The notes below the pieces were generated by a model. That model had not been told where the DNA came from, searched no databases, and saw only the letters and a program-made list of their open reading frames with translations. Shown here piece after piece: positions 27,739 through 36,622 of a DNA stretch of 64,000 nucleotides (its first letter is position 1; each line of letters opens with the position of its first letter). The position numbers and the translations under genes are program-made. The stretch is from Actinokineospora auranticolor. GTDB lineage: Bacteria > Actinomycetota > Actinomycetes > Mycobacteriales > Pseudonocardiaceae. The DNA is taken from the NCBI RefSeq assembly GCF_002934265.1, contig NZ_PTIX01000011.1, positions 1 through 64,000 on the forward strand, read 5' to 3'.

Positions 27739-28662
27739 GTGAGGCGCAAGCTCCGTTCCCCCCTCCCCCAGCGGCACGGCCTGGACGCGGCCCGACTGCG
27801 GCTGCCGGACGACGGCCCGTGGTCGACGGTGCGCGAGCACCTGGTGGAGCGGCTGCCGAGGGTGGCGCCGGACCGGATCGACGAGATGCTCCGCGAAGGC
27901 CGGATCGTCGGCCTGGACGGCCCGGTCGGGGTGGACGCGGCGTTCGTGCCGGGGATGTTCGTGTGGTTCCACCGCGACCTGCCGGTGGAGGTGCCGGTGC
28001 CGTTCGAGTTGGCGGTGGTGCACCGCGACGACGACGTGGTGGTCGTGGACAAGCCGCATTTCCTGTCGTCGATCCCGCGCGGCAAGCACGTGGTGGAAAC
28101 GGCGTTGGTGCGGGTGCGGCGGGAGTTGGGGATCCCGACGTTGAGCCCGGCGCACCGGCTGGACCGGGTGACGGCGGGGTTGTTGATGTTCGTGGTGCGG
28201 CCGGAGGCGCGCGGCCGCTACCAGACGCTGTTCCGGGACCGGCTGGTCGTGAAGGAGTACGAGGCGGTGGCCCCGTTCGACCCGGCGGTGCCGCTGCCCG
28301 CGGTGGTGCGCAGCCGGATCGTCAAGGAGCGGGGCGTGATCACCGCGTTCGAGGTCGAGGGCGAGCCGAACGCGGTGACCGGCGTGGAGGTGCTCGAGGC
28401 GCGGGACGGCCTGGCCCGGTACCGGCTGCGCCCGCAAACCGGCCGCACCCACCAGCTGCGCCTGCACATGGCGGGCCTGGGCCTGCCGATCCTGGGCGAC
28501 GACTTCTACCCGGTGCTGCGCGACAAACCCCTGGACGACTTCACGCGTCCGCTGCAGCTGTTGGCGCGGGTGTTGGAGTTCACCGACCCGTTCAGCGGGG
28601 AGCGGCGCCGGTTCGAGAGCCGCCTGTCGCTCGCGGCGTGGGATTCGCCGGGTTCGTGGTGA
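27739..28662 (+). CDS. RluA-family pseudouridine synthase
   Basis: The 307-residue enzyme has an N-terminal S4-like region (RIDEMLREGRIVGLDG, about residues 45-65) and the catalytic core with the family motif LSPAHRLDRVTAGLLMF near residue 140, in which the aspartate is the nucleophile, followed by RYRLRPQTGRTHQLRLHMAG. It would isomerise uridine in rRNA or tRNA; the exact target is unknown. GTG 27739 lies 14 bp after the upstream stop. Its 3' end overlaps by 71 bp the end of a broken HxlR gene on the other strand. Confidence 0.9.
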   Translation: MRRKLRSPLPQRHGLDAARLRLPDDGPWSTVREHLVERLPRVAPDRIDEMLREGRIVGLDGPVGVDAAFVPGMFVWFHRDLPVEVPVPFELAVVHRDDDVVVVDKPHFLSSIPRGKHVVETALVRVRRELGIPTLSPAHRLDRVTAGLLMFVVRPEARGRYQTLFRDRLVVKEYEAVAPFDPAVPLPAVVRSRIVKERGVITAFEVEGEPNAVTGVEVLEARDGLARYRLRPQTGRTHQLRLHMAGLGLPILGDDFYPVLRDKPLDDFTRPLQLLARVLEFTDPFSGERRRFESRLSLAAWDSPGSW

Positions 28663-28852
28663 GCGCGGCGTCGACGTCGGCCCTGTGGGACTCGGCCCAG
28701 TCCTTGAGGTGCCGGATTGGCTCAAGCAGGGACTGTCCGAGCGAGGTGAGCTCGTAGTCGACCCGCACCGGCACCGACGGGGTGAAGGTGCGGGTCAGCA
28801 ATTCGTTGCGTTCGAGGGTGCGGAGGTCCGCCCCCTCTGTGACCCGCACCAC
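28592..28852 (-). pseudogene. HxlR-family winged-helix regulator, N-terminally truncated
   Basis: An 86-codon frame ends in the C-terminal half of an HxlR domain: DLRTLERNELLTRTFTPSVP, VRVDYELTSLGQSLLEPIRH and LKDWAESHRADVD. The usual first half with the conserved CPV start and recognition helix is missing, and only 66 bp separate the frame's beginning from the next operon. The 3' end runs into the RluA gene on the other strand. It is a leftover, unlikely to bind DNA as a normal dimer. Confidence 0.7.
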
Positions 28853-28864
28853 TATCCATTACAG

Positions 28865-28887
28865 TTGTCGACAATCGACAATCGACC
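28865..28887. promoter_or_regulatory. candidate GntR operator and promoter of the TldD/DUF4438 operon
   Basis: TTGTCGACAA (28865-28874) is a perfect 10-bp palindrome of the TNGTnnnACNA kind bound by FadR-type GntR proteins. It is followed by repeats of TCGACAA/TCGAC up to 28887. It lies 45 bp before the first gene of an operon whose last gene is a GntR regulator, the usual autoregulation arrangement. The assignment is by motif form and place. Confidence 0.55.
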
Positions 28888-28918
28888 TACGGTGGAAGCG
28901 GCGAGTGGAGGAGGGCCG

Positions 28919-30040
28919 ATGGACGGGCTTCGGGTTGCGGTGATCGGGGCCGGGCGGTGGGCGCAGTGGGCGCACCTGCCCGGTTGGGCGCGGGACGACC
29001 GGGTCGAGGTGGTGGCGCTGGTCGACACCGACCCGCGGGTGCTCGGCGAGGCGGCGGAGCGGTTCGGGGTGCGACGGGCCTCGACCGACTACCGGGAGGT
29101 GTTGGACGATCCCTCGATCGATGTCGTCGACGTCGCCACGGCCAACTCCGCGCACTACGAGGTGGCGGCGGCGGCGATCGAGGCGGGCAAGCACGTGTTG
29201 TGCGAGAAGCCGGTGCACCGGGATTTCCGGCGGACGCGGGCTCTCGCCGAGGCGGCCAGGGCCAAGGGGCTCAAGACGAAGCTCGGGTTCACCTTCCGGT
29301 ACGCGCCCGCGGTGCGGTACGCGAAGAGCCTCATCGACGCCGGGTTCATCGGCACGCCGTACGTGTTCAACGGGTTCGAGCAGAACAGCCAGTGGATCGA
29401 CCCGGCCACGCCGATGCGGCAGGTCGACCCCGACGCCGACCCCGCCGTGCTCGCCACCTCGTCCATCGAGGGCTACGGGGCGCCGATCATCGACATCATG
29501 CACTGGTGGGCGGGTGGGCGGTTGACCTCCGTCGTCGGGACGATGCGCAACTTCGTCCCCGAGCGGGTGGTCCAGACCACGGGGCGCAGGCAGCGGCTCA
29601 ACATCGACGACGGTGACATGTGGATCTGCGAGTTCGACAACGACCTGATCGCGTCCATCCAGTCCTCCTACGTCACGGTCGGCAACCTGCCGGGGATCGA
29701 GGCCCGCCTCTACGGCTCCGAGGGCGCGCTGATCGTGCGGCTGGTGGAGGAGTTCGGTGTCTGCCAGACGATCCGCACCGCCACCAAAGACGCCGCCGAG
29801 TACGTCGAACGCGAGGTGCCCGCCGAGTTCTTCCCCCCGGGCGGCGCGTCCACAGAGGACTGGGGTGCCCTGTTCTACGCCAACCTCTGCGCCGATTTCG
29901 CCACCGAACTCCTCGACGGCGGCGACACCAACCAGGGCGATTTCGAGCAGAGCGCGCTGGTGCAGGAGACGATCAACGCGTTCGAGGCGTCGTTCCACCG
30001 CCGCGCCTGGGTGGACTTCCCGCTCGGCGGCGCGGCGTGA
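28919..30040 (+). CDS. Gfo/Idh/MocA-family oxidoreductase
   Basis: The 373-residue NAD(P)-dependent dehydrogenase has the Rossmann start VAVIGAGRWAQWAHLPGWAR, the family motif CEKPVHRD near residue 98 (the lysine of EKP is at the active site) and the C-terminal alpha/beta domain with YGAPIIDIMHWWAGG near residue 190, whose aspartate and histidine fit the catalytic pair. It probably oxidises a cyclic or linear polyol, sugar or imine. A GGAGGAG site precedes ATG 28919. It is the first gene of a tightly overlapping operon (next start overlaps its stop as GTGA), just downstream of the GntR-type palindrome. Confidence 0.9.
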   Translation: MDGLRVAVIGAGRWAQWAHLPGWARDDRVEVVALVDTDPRVLGEAAERFGVRRASTDYREVLDDPSIDVVDVATANSAHYEVAAAAIEAGKHVLCEKPVHRDFRRTRALAEAARAKGLKTKLGFTFRYAPAVRYAKSLIDAGFIGTPYVFNGFEQNSQWIDPATPMRQVDPDADPAVLATSSIEGYGAPIIDIMHWWAGGRLTSVVGTMRNFVPERVVQTTGRRQRLNIDDGDMWICEFDNDLIASIQSSYVTVGNLPGIEARLYGSEGALIVRLVEEFGVCQTIRTATKDAAEYVEREVPAEFFPPGGASTEDWGALFYANLCADFATELLDGGDTNQGDFEQSALVQETINAFEASFHRRAWVDFPLGGAA

Positions 30041-31503
30041 GCCCGCACGGGTGGGGTGCGCTGGCCGACGACGCCACCGCCGCGGCGCTGGTGGAGGCGG
30101 CGTTGGACGCGGTCGACGGTCGGGTCGAGCACGCCGACGTGCGGCTGGTAGAGGCCGAGGAACTGCGGGTGTACCGGCAGCGCGGTGCGGACGTGGACGA
30201 GCGCGTCGAGCACACCCTCGGCATCGGCGTCCGCGTGCTGGTCGACGGCGTCTGGGGATTCGCCGCGCGTCCGTTGGCCGACAGCGCGGACGCCGTGACC
30301 GCGGCGCGCCGGGCGCACGCGCTGGCCGTGGCGGCGCGGGGCGCGTCGGAGCCGGTGCGGCTGCCGGAGCTGGAAGTCCACAGCGGACGGTACGAGACGG
30401 TCGTCGAGCAGGACCCGTTCGCCGTCGCCGAGCACACCCGGCAGGCGCTGCTGAGCGAGGCGCTGGACGCTGCGTGCGTGCCGCGGGAGGTGGTGTCCGC
30501 GCAGGTGGGGGTCAACGCCAAGCGCCAGCACCGGCACTTCGGCAACTCGGCCGGGTCGCGGCAGCACCAGCACTTCCTGGAGACCGGGGTGCTCGTGCTG
30601 GTGCTGGCCGCCGGGCACGGTGACGTGCAGCGGCGCAGCTACCCGAACTCCTTCCACGGCGACACGGCCGCGGCCGGGTGGGAGTTCGCGCTCGGGCGCG
30701 ATCTCGTCGCCAACGCGGCCCGGGTGGGCGAGGAGGCGGTGGCGCTGCTGACCGCGCCGGTCGCGCCCTCGGGCACCGCCGACGTGGTGCTCGGCGGGCA
30801 GCAGATGTCGCTGCAGATCCACGAGTCCGCCGGGCACGCCCTGGAGCTGGACCGGATCCTCGGCGACGAGGTCAACTTCGCCGGTACCTCGTTCATCGGC
30901 GTCGGCGACGTCGGCTCCCTGCGCTACGGCTCCCCCGCCGTCACCATCACCAGCGACCCGACCGTCCCGGGCACCCGCGGCAGCTTCGCGTTCGACGACG
31001 AGGGCACGCCCGCTCGCCGCCGCACCCTGGTGGGCGGGGGAATCGTCCGCGACACACTCTCCACACTGGACTCCTCAGCGCGCGCGGGCCTGCCGCTCAC
31101 CGGCGCCGCGCGCTCCGACGGGTGGGGCTGCACGCCGGTGTGCTTCGCCACGCACGTCTACCTCGAACCCGGGACCGGCACGCTCGACGAGTTGTGCGAC
31201 CGCCTGGGTGAGGGCTTCTACGCCGAGGACAACCGGTCGTGGTCCATCGACGAGCGCCGGTGGGACTTCCAGTTCGGCACCGAGGTGGCCTACGAGGTGC
31301 GCGGCGGGAAACGCGGCAGGCTGCTGAAGAACTTCTCCTATGGCGGGACCACCCCGCGGTTCTGGGGCTCGGTCGAGGCAGTCGCCGACGACCTGCGGAT
31401 CTTCGGCTACCCGTGCGGCAAGGGCGAGCCCAAGCAGTGGGGTTTCCTCAGCCACGGCGCGCCGTCCACGCTGGTGCGCGGCGTGCGGATCGGGGTGGCG
31501 TGA
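30037..31503 (+). CDS. tldD: TldD-type zinc metalloprotease subunit
   Basis: The 488-residue protein carries the TldD signature HESAGHALELDRILG (HEXXXH, near residue 267), the zinc-binding protease helix, and the glycine-rich C-terminal barrel (YGSPAVTITSDPTVPGTRGS, KNFSYGGTTPRFWGSVEAVA). In the known TldD/TldE complex the active subunit is TldD and the partner has no zinc; together they cut unfolded or small peptides threaded into a closed chamber. Here the partner follows with a one-base overlap. Start GTG 30037 overlaps the previous stop. In this operon it most likely cleaves an imported modified peptide. Confidence 0.9.
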   Translation: MSPHGWGALADDATAAALVEAALDAVDGRVEHADVRLVEAEELRVYRQRGADVDERVEHTLGIGVRVLVDGVWGFAARPLADSADAVTAARRAHALAVAARGASEPVRLPELEVHSGRYETVVEQDPFAVAEHTRQALLSEALDAACVPREVVSAQVGVNAKRQHRHFGNSAGSRQHQHFLETGVLVLVLAAGHGDVQRRSYPNSFHGDTAAAGWEFALGRDLVANAARVGEEAVALLTAPVAPSGTADVVLGGQQMSLQIHESAGHALELDRILGDEVNFAGTSFIGVGDVGSLRYGSPAVTITSDPTVPGTRGSFAFDDEGTPARRRTLVGGGIVRDTLSTLDSSARAGLPLTGAARSDGWGCTPVCFATHVYLEPGTGTLDELCDRLGEGFYAEDNRSWSIDERRWDFQFGTEVAYEVRGGKRGRLLKNFSYGGTTPRFWGSVEAVADDLRIFGYPCGKGEPKQWGFLSHGAPSTLVRGVRIGVA

Positions 31504-32825
31504 TGGGCTTCGCCGCGCCCGTCGACCCCGCCCGCGCCACCGAGCTCCTCGCTGCGGCCGTGCGCGGGGCCGCCGCCGACCACGTCGAGGTCGCGCTGCT
31601 GGCGCGTGCCGGGGAGTACACCAGGTTCGCCGGTGAACGGGTCCACCAGCCGCAGGACATCACCGAGCAGCAGGTCGTGGTGCGCGCCGTGGTCGACGGG
31701 CACGCCGCGCGGGTCGCGACCAGCGCGCTCGACCGCGTGCCCGACGCGGTCCGCCGGGCGACCGCGATCGCCCGCGACCTCGGCCGCTCGGCGCGCGGTC
31801 CCGGCTCGGCGTGGACGCCCGAGAACGCAATCAGCGACGATCACCTGCTCTGGCACGAGGACACCGCCGCCTTCGACGCGCCCGCCCGGGTGGCGATCGC
31901 CGCGCACGCCATGGCGTCGGCGCGACAGATGGGCGCCACCGCGGCGGGCATGGTCGGCCGGGCCGTGACCCAGCTCGCCGTGGCCTCGAGCACCGGTGCG
32001 CTGCGGCACGTGGTGGCGACCGAGGCCACCGGGAGTCTCACGGTCGGCGACGGGGACGGCTCCGCGCACTGGGCGAACCTGCACCGGTCCCGTGACGGGC
32101 TGGGGCTGACCCCGGCGACGGTGGCGGACGTGGTGGCCCGCGCCGTGCGCACCCGCGGCAGGAAACCGCTGCTCGACGGCGTCTACACCGTTGTGCTGGG
32201 ACCTGAGGCCACCGGGGAGCTGCTCGGGTTCCTGGGGGTGCTCGGTTTCGACGGCGGTCTGGCCGAGGCGGGTGTCGGCGTGGCCACCGGGCCGGGGCGG
32301 CGGGTGGCCTCCGAGCTGGTCACGGTGGCCGACGACGCGTCGCACCCGTTCGGGCTGCCCATCCCGTTCGACGTGTCGGGCACGTCCAAGGCCGTGGTGC
32401 CGCTGCTGACCGCCGGGCTGGTCGGCGCGGCGGTCGGCGACCGGACCGGCCACGCCCATGTGGCGCGGGAGTCGCTGCCCGCCCCGGTCGCGGCGAACGT
32501 CGTGATGGCGCCCGGTACCGACCACGACCTGGTGGCGGGTGTGGCCGACGGGCTCTACGTCGAGCGGTTCTGGTACACCCGGCTGGTCGACCGGCAGGCG
32601 AGCACGATCACCGGCGTCAGCCGCGACGCGTGCTTCCGGATCGTGGACGGCACGCTGGCCGAGCCCGTGCGGGGTGCCCGGTTCACCCAGTCCGTTTTCG
32701 ACCTGCTGACCACGGTGGACGGTGTGGGCGCGGAGTTGCGGGCGCAGCCCATCATGAACGTGTGGAACGGGTCGGTCACCGCGCCCGCGATCCGCGCGCA
32801 CGGCTTCCGGTTCGGCTCCCGGTGA
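31503..32825 (+). CDS. pmbA: PmbA/TldE-type partner subunit
   Basis: The 440-residue protein is the TldE/PmbA partner: similar fold, no HEXXXH motif, with GEYTRFAGERVHQPQDITEQ near residue 40, TVVLGPEATGELLGFLGVLG near 230 and the C-terminal VMAPGTDHDLVAGVADGLYV region. The TldD stop and this ATG share one base (TGATG), so the two subunits are made in step. It lacks a separate catalytic role in known complexes. The next gene begins inside its stop (GTGA). Confidence 0.9.
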   Translation: MGFAAPVDPARATELLAAAVRGAAADHVEVALLARAGEYTRFAGERVHQPQDITEQQVVVRAVVDGHAARVATSALDRVPDAVRRATAIARDLGRSARGPGSAWTPENAISDDHLLWHEDTAAFDAPARVAIAAHAMASARQMGATAAGMVGRAVTQLAVASSTGALRHVVATEATGSLTVGDGDGSAHWANLHRSRDGLGLTPATVADVVARAVRTRGRKPLLDGVYTVVLGPEATGELLGFLGVLGFDGGLAEAGVGVATGPGRRVASELVTVADDASHPFGLPIPFDVSGTSKAVVPLLTAGLVGAAVGDRTGHAHVARESLPAPVAANVVMAPGTDHDLVAGVADGLYVERFWYTRLVDRQASTITGVSRDACFRIVDGTLAEPVRGARFTQSVFDLLTTVDGVGAELRAQPIMNVWNGSVTAPAIRAHGFRFGSR

Positions 32826-33628
32826 TCCCGCGCAGCAACGCCGATCGGCTGCTGACCCAGGTCCTGGTGGGCGAGGTCTGCCCGCCGCTGGGCGACCGCT
32901 TCGGCTACCGCGTCGACGCCGAGGGGCGGCCGTTCCTGCTGCCCGGTATGGGCGGGGTCACCCTCGGTGTGCGGGTCGGCGACCCGGCCACGGGCCACGC
33001 CGCCGACCACCTCGAGCCCGGCCTGTCGGTGTGGCACCCAGACCCGGCGGCCAACCACGCGCTGCAGTACCTGACGTGCGTCGGCAACGAGGTGACCGTG
33101 CTCGTCGAGGGGCGCCCGAGGGGACGGGTCCTCGGCCAGCACGCCTATGTCCTGGTGGACCTCGATGACGCGGCGGCGGTCGCGCCGGGCGACCGGGTGG
33201 CGATCCGGGCTCGCGGGCAGGGGCTGCGACTGCTGGACCACCCCGAGGTCGGCGTGCGGAACCTCGACCCGGACCTGCTGCCGCGACTGCCGGTGGAGAC
33301 CGCGCCGGACGGGCGGCTGCGGGTGCGGGTCGCCGCCCGGGTGCCGTCGTCGGCGGTCGGCGCGGGGGCGGGCATGGTGTCGGAGTTCGCCAACACCGAC
33401 CTGATGGGCCGCGTCGACTTGCGGATCGGTGATCTCGTCGTGCTGCTGGACCAGGACCACCGCTTCGGCCGCGGCCACCGCGCCGGGTACGTGGCGATCG
33501 GGGCGATCAGCACCGGCGACTGCCGGTTGTTCGGTCACGGACCAGGACCCAGCACGCTGCTCACCGGCCCCGCCGCGGCCTTCGACCTCGTCGACGACCC
33601 CACCGCGAACCTCGGAGCCGCCTGGTGA
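32822..33628 (+). CDS. DUF4438 family protein, copy 1
   Basis: The 268-residue protein matches the DUF4438 family: RVDAEGRPFLLPGMGGVTLG, a VRVGDPATG segment, HLEPGLSVWHPDPAANHALQ, the TCVGNEVTVLVEG segment, RARGQGLRLLDHPEVGVRNL and the C-terminal HGPGPSTLLTGP. The function is unknown; the repeated charged loops and the conserved HGPG end suggest an enzyme or ligand-binding barrel. Start GTG 32822 overlaps the PmbA stop. A diverged second copy follows in a GTGA overlap, so the two may form a heteromer. Confidence 0.85.
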   Translation: MIPRSNADRLLTQVLVGEVCPPLGDRFGYRVDAEGRPFLLPGMGGVTLGVRVGDPATGHAADHLEPGLSVWHPDPAANHALQYLTCVGNEVTVLVEGRPRGRVLGQHAYVLVDLDDAAAVAPGDRVAIRARGQGLRLLDHPEVGVRNLDPDLLPRLPVETAPDGRLRVRVAARVPSSAVGAGAGMVSEFANTDLMGRVDLRIGDLVVLLDQDHRFGRGHRAGYVAIGAISTGDCRLFGHGPGPSTLLTGPAAAFDLVDDPTANLGAAW

Positions 33629-34416
33629 ACACCCTGGTCCGGACCACGTTGCTCGGTGTCGTCGAGACGCCGCGCCTGGGCGCCACCCCGTACCTGATCG
33701 ACCGCGACGGCCTGCCGTACGTGCCGACGGCGACCGGCGGCGTCGTGCTGGGGCTGCGCCTGGGCGACGGCGTGTTCGACGTCGACGCCGACCACGCGGC
33801 GCCCGGTGTCACGCTCACGCATCCCGACCCGGCCGCCAACCACGCGCTGACGGCGTTCGCCTGCCTGGGCAACGCCGCGGTGGTGCGCACCGGGGACGCG
33901 CGCGGCGCGACCGGGCGGGTGCTGGGCAAGCGCGAGGGCCGGGTGATCGTGGTGTACCCGCAGGACGTGCTGGCGCGGATGGTGCCCGGCGACCAGGTCG
34001 CGGTCCACGCGCACGGCCAGGGTGCGGTGGGTTCGCTCAACGTGGACCCCGCGCTCCTGCCCGCCCTGCGCGGCCGGTCGGTGCGCGCTCGCGTGCCCTC
34101 CCACCTGGTGGGCAACGGGTTCGGGCGCCCGGCGCACCAGTGGGACCTGGACCTGCAGGTGGGCCCGGCGGAGGCGGCGCACTGGCGGCTGGGTGATCTG
34201 GTATGCATTGACGACGTCGACGTCCGGCACAACGCCGGGCGCAGGGAAGGGTGGTCGACCGTGGCGGTGCTGGTCCACGCCGGGAGCCCGCTGCCCGGCC
34301 ACGGTCCCGGCGCGATGCCGGTCCGGTGCGGACCGACGGCGGAGATCGACGTGCGGGTGGACCCCGTCGGCCATGTGGGAGTGACGCCGGAGCTGCTGGG
34401 GTGCCCCGGTGCCTGA
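33625..34416 (+). CDS. DUF4438 family protein, copy 2
   Basis: The 263-residue paralogue of the preceding gene keeps the family landmarks in the same order: LIDRDGLPYVPTATGGVVLG, HAAPGVTLTHPDPAANHALT, AFACLGNAAVVRTGDARGAT, VHAHGQGAVGSLNVDPALLP and HGPGAMPVRCGP. Overall identity to copy 1 is low outside these blocks, so the pair is old and probably divided in function. Start GTG 33625 overlaps copy 1; the GntR gene begins 8 bp before its stop. No known catalytic motif can be named. Confidence 0.85.
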   Translation: MNTLVRTTLLGVVETPRLGATPYLIDRDGLPYVPTATGGVVLGLRLGDGVFDVDADHAAPGVTLTHPDPAANHALTAFACLGNAAVVRTGDARGATGRVLGKREGRVIVVYPQDVLARMVPGDQVAVHAHGQGAVGSLNVDPALLPALRGRSVRARVPSHLVGNGFGRPAHQWDLDLQVGPAEAAHWRLGDLVCIDDVDVRHNAGRREGWSTVAVLVHAGSPLPGHGPGAMPVRCGPTAEIDVRVDPVGHVGVTPELLGCPGA

Positions 34417-35044
34417 CCTGGAACACCTGTCGCTGCCCGACACGGTGCACCGGCTGCTGCGCACCCGCATCCTCAACAACGAACTGCCCTCGGGCACCCG
34501 CCTCATCGAGGCGTCGATCGCCGAGGAGCTGGGCGTCAGCCGCGCGACGGTCCGCGCCGCCCTCGCCCGGCTGGCGGGTGAGGGCCTGGTCGAGATCAGC
34601 CCGCGCAGGCACAGCATCGTGACGCGACTGTCCCACGAGGACATCCAGGACGCCTGCTACGCCCGCTATGTGCTCGAAGAGGGCGCGGTGCGGGCCGTGC
34701 TGGCCCACGGCGCCGCCGAACTGGTGGACCCGCTCACCGAGTTGGTCGCGCGGATGGAGCACGCCGCGCGCGACCGGGACCTGGCGGTGATGGTCGACCT
34801 GGACACCGCCTTCCACGGGAGTCTGGTGGCTGCCGCCCGCAAGCCGCGGTTGGCCCGGTTGTTCGCGGGCATGGACGCGCAGATGGGCGCGGTGATGCGG
34901 TCCTCGCTCGAGGAGCAGCACCTCGACCTGGCCGAGATGCCCCGCATGCACCGGGACCTGGTGGACGCCTTGGCCGGCGGCGACCCGGCACTCGTCGCGT
35001 CCACGCTCTACCGGCACTACCTGCGCGAGGACTACGTGCTCTGA
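34409..35044 (+). CDS. GntR-family regulator, FCD (FadR) subfamily
   Basis: The 211-residue regulator has the GntR winged helix at residues about 10-70 (RTRILNNELPSGTRLIEASI, AEELGVSRATVRAALARLAG, GLVEISPRRHSIV) and an all-helical FCD effector domain with its metal ligands in DLDTAFHGSLV, MHRDLVDALAGG and LYRHYLRED. It closes the operon and overlaps the gene before it by eight bases. The palindrome at 28865 upstream of the operon is its likely operator, and the inducer is probably the operon's substrate or an intermediate. Confidence 0.9.
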   Translation: MPDLEHLSLPDTVHRLLRTRILNNELPSGTRLIEASIAEELGVSRATVRAALARLAGEGLVEISPRRHSIVTRLSHEDIQDACYARYVLEEGAVRAVLAHGAAELVDPLTELVARMEHAARDRDLAVMVDLDTAFHGSLVAAARKPRLARLFAGMDAQMGAVMRSSLEEQHLDLAEMPRMHRDLVDALAGGDPALVASTLYRHYLREDYVL

Positions 35045-35089
35045 GTCGCTGCGGTCGGTCGGAGCGGGCACCGGGTCGTCGCACGGCAC

Positions 35090-35580
35090 CAGCGCGTCAA
35101 CGGTCGCTCGGGGTGCGTCGGTCCCGCTGCGAGATCGTCCCATCGAGGTGGGCACTTCCGCCCACCGCCCCTGTTCGCGCAGGTACCGGCTGAGAAGAGC
35201 CCGCACCACCGCGCGAGTGTCCGCTGTCGACTCCGACTGTTCTCGGGCGAACTCGCGGAGCAGGTCGTGGAAGCGGTATCGGCGTTGTCCCGCCGAGTCG
35301 GACTGCCCATGGCCATCTTCCAGGAGTTGCGCGTCGACCAGTCGGTCGATCACCGCGCGACCGCCGCTGCCCGACGTGACGCCGAGCGCGACAGCTGACC
35401 CGCGCGTCATCGCCGCTCGCCGCGCTCAGTACGTCCAGCGGCCGTTCCCGGCGTGGCTGGTCGGCCAGCCGGGCCTGCGACTGCCGGGGCCGTGTCGCCA
35501 GGACCGCGCCCGCCATCCGGATGGTGATCGGCAGTCGGCAGGTGGCCGCAGAGCCGGGCGGAAGTCGGGGAGTGTGGTGG
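35090..35580 (-). pseudogene. AfsR/SARP-type NB-ARC regulator remnant
   Basis: Minus-strand frames spell a middle piece of an NB-ARC regulator: CRLPITIRMAGAVLATRPRQ and a SQARLADQPRRERPLDVLSA stretch near 35550-35450, then after a frameshift near 35410 the winged-helix part VIDRLVDAQLLEDGHGQSDS, RYRFHDLLREFAREQSESTA and VRALLSRYLREQG. The DNA-binding, P-loop and TPR parts are absent. Such proteins control secondary metabolism; this one is dead. It lies between the GntR gene and the minus-strand transporter operon. Confidence 0.7.
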
Positions 35581-35599
35581 ACGTGCGGGGTGCCCATGG

Positions 35600-36622
35600 C
35601 TAGTAGCCCAGATCCGGCCGATACACGTTTCGCAGGGGTGTGCCGTCCAGCCAGCGGCGGAGGTTGTCGCAGAACAGGGTGGTGATGAGGGCGTTCTCGT
35701 TGGCGGCGGTGGAGGCGGAGTGCGGTGAGATCACGACGTTGGGGAGAGTCCACAGTGGCGAGTCGTTCGGCAGGGGTTCGACGGTGGCCACGTCCAGCAC
35801 CGCGCCGCGCAGGGCGCCGCCTGCCAGGGCGGTGGTCAGGGCGAGCTCGTCGACGACTTGGCCGCGGGCGATGTTGACCACCACCGCGTCCGGCTTCATG
35901 GCGGCGATCTCGGCGGCACCCAGGAGGCCCTCGGTGGCCGGGGTCAGCGGGCAGGCCAGGACGACGGCGTCCACAGTGGGCAGCACCGGGCCGATCGCGT
36001 CGAAGGTCACCACCGCGGAGACGCCGGGGGCGGTGGCGGTACCGCCCGGGCGGATCGCGCCGATCACCTCGACGCCGAGACCTGCCAGCACCGCCGCGGT
36101 GTGGCGGCCGACCGCACCCAGGCCGACCACCAGCACGCGTTGGCCCGCGAGGGTCCGGCTCGTGTAGCGGGTCCAGCGGCGTTCGGCCTGCCACGCCTTG
36201 AGCCGGGGGATGTCCTTGACGAAGTGCAGCAGGCCCGCCAGCACGAACTCGGCCAGCGGCACCGCGTGCACCCCGGCGGCCGTGGTCACCACGACCTTCG
36301 ACAGGTCCAGCGGGTACCGGTCGGTGAACCGGCCCAGGCCCGCGCTCGTGCCCTGCAGCCAGCGCAGGCGGGGGAAGTCCTCGTTGACCCGGTCGGGGGC
36401 GCGGCGGTCGAAGTCGAAGGCCACCTCGGCCGTGGAGGTGAGGTCGAACCACCGGGCCCGCTGCGCGCCGGTCAGTTCCGGCAGGACACCGACGTGGTCG
36501 CCTTCGTAGCGCGGTACGGGCAGCAATTCCGGTTCGTACAGCACTTCCACCCGAGGGTCGACCGCCGCGATGCGGGCGACCAGGTCGGGTTCCAGCGGTG
36601 AGCAGATCACGACCCTGGTCAC
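35600..36622 (-). CDS. D-2-hydroxyacid dehydrogenase family protein
   Basis: The 340-residue NAD-dependent enzyme has the catalytic-domain start VVICSPLEPDLVARIAAVDP, a nucleotide-binding segment VLVVGLGAVGRHTAAVLAGL near residue 165, VVVNIARGQVVDELAL carrying the conserved Arg, AVLDVATVEPLP with the Glu, and VVISPHSAST with the His. Members reduce 2-keto acids to D-hydroxy acids or the reverse. GTG 36622 overlaps the aminotransferase stop (GTGA). With an aminotransferase in front, the pair could turn an amino acid into keto and then hydroxy acid. It is the last gene of the minus-strand transporter operon. Confidence 0.85.
   Translation of the reverse strand: MTRVVICSPLEPDLVARIAAVDPRVEVLYEPELLPVPRYEGDHVGVLPELTGAQRARWFDLTSTAEVAFDFDRRAPDRVNEDFPRLRWLQGTSAGLGRFTDRYPLDLSKVVVTTAAGVHAVPLAEFVLAGLLHFVKDIPRLKAWQAERRWTRYTSRTLAGQRVLVVGLGAVGRHTAAVLAGLGVEVIGAIRPGGTATAPGVSAVVTFDAIGPVLPTVDAVVLACPLTPATEGLLGAAEIAAMKPDAVVVNIARGQVVDELALTTALAGGALRGAVLDVATVEPLPNDSPLWTLPNVVISPHSASTAANENALITTLFCDNLRRWLDGTPLRNVYRPDLGY

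Noticed and set aside
30037-32825. TldD/PmbA as maturation protease of a ribosomal peptide antibiotic
   Set aside because: No YcaO or other modifying enzyme, no precursor-like small gene and no exporter occur in the operon; the nearby transporter is an importer.
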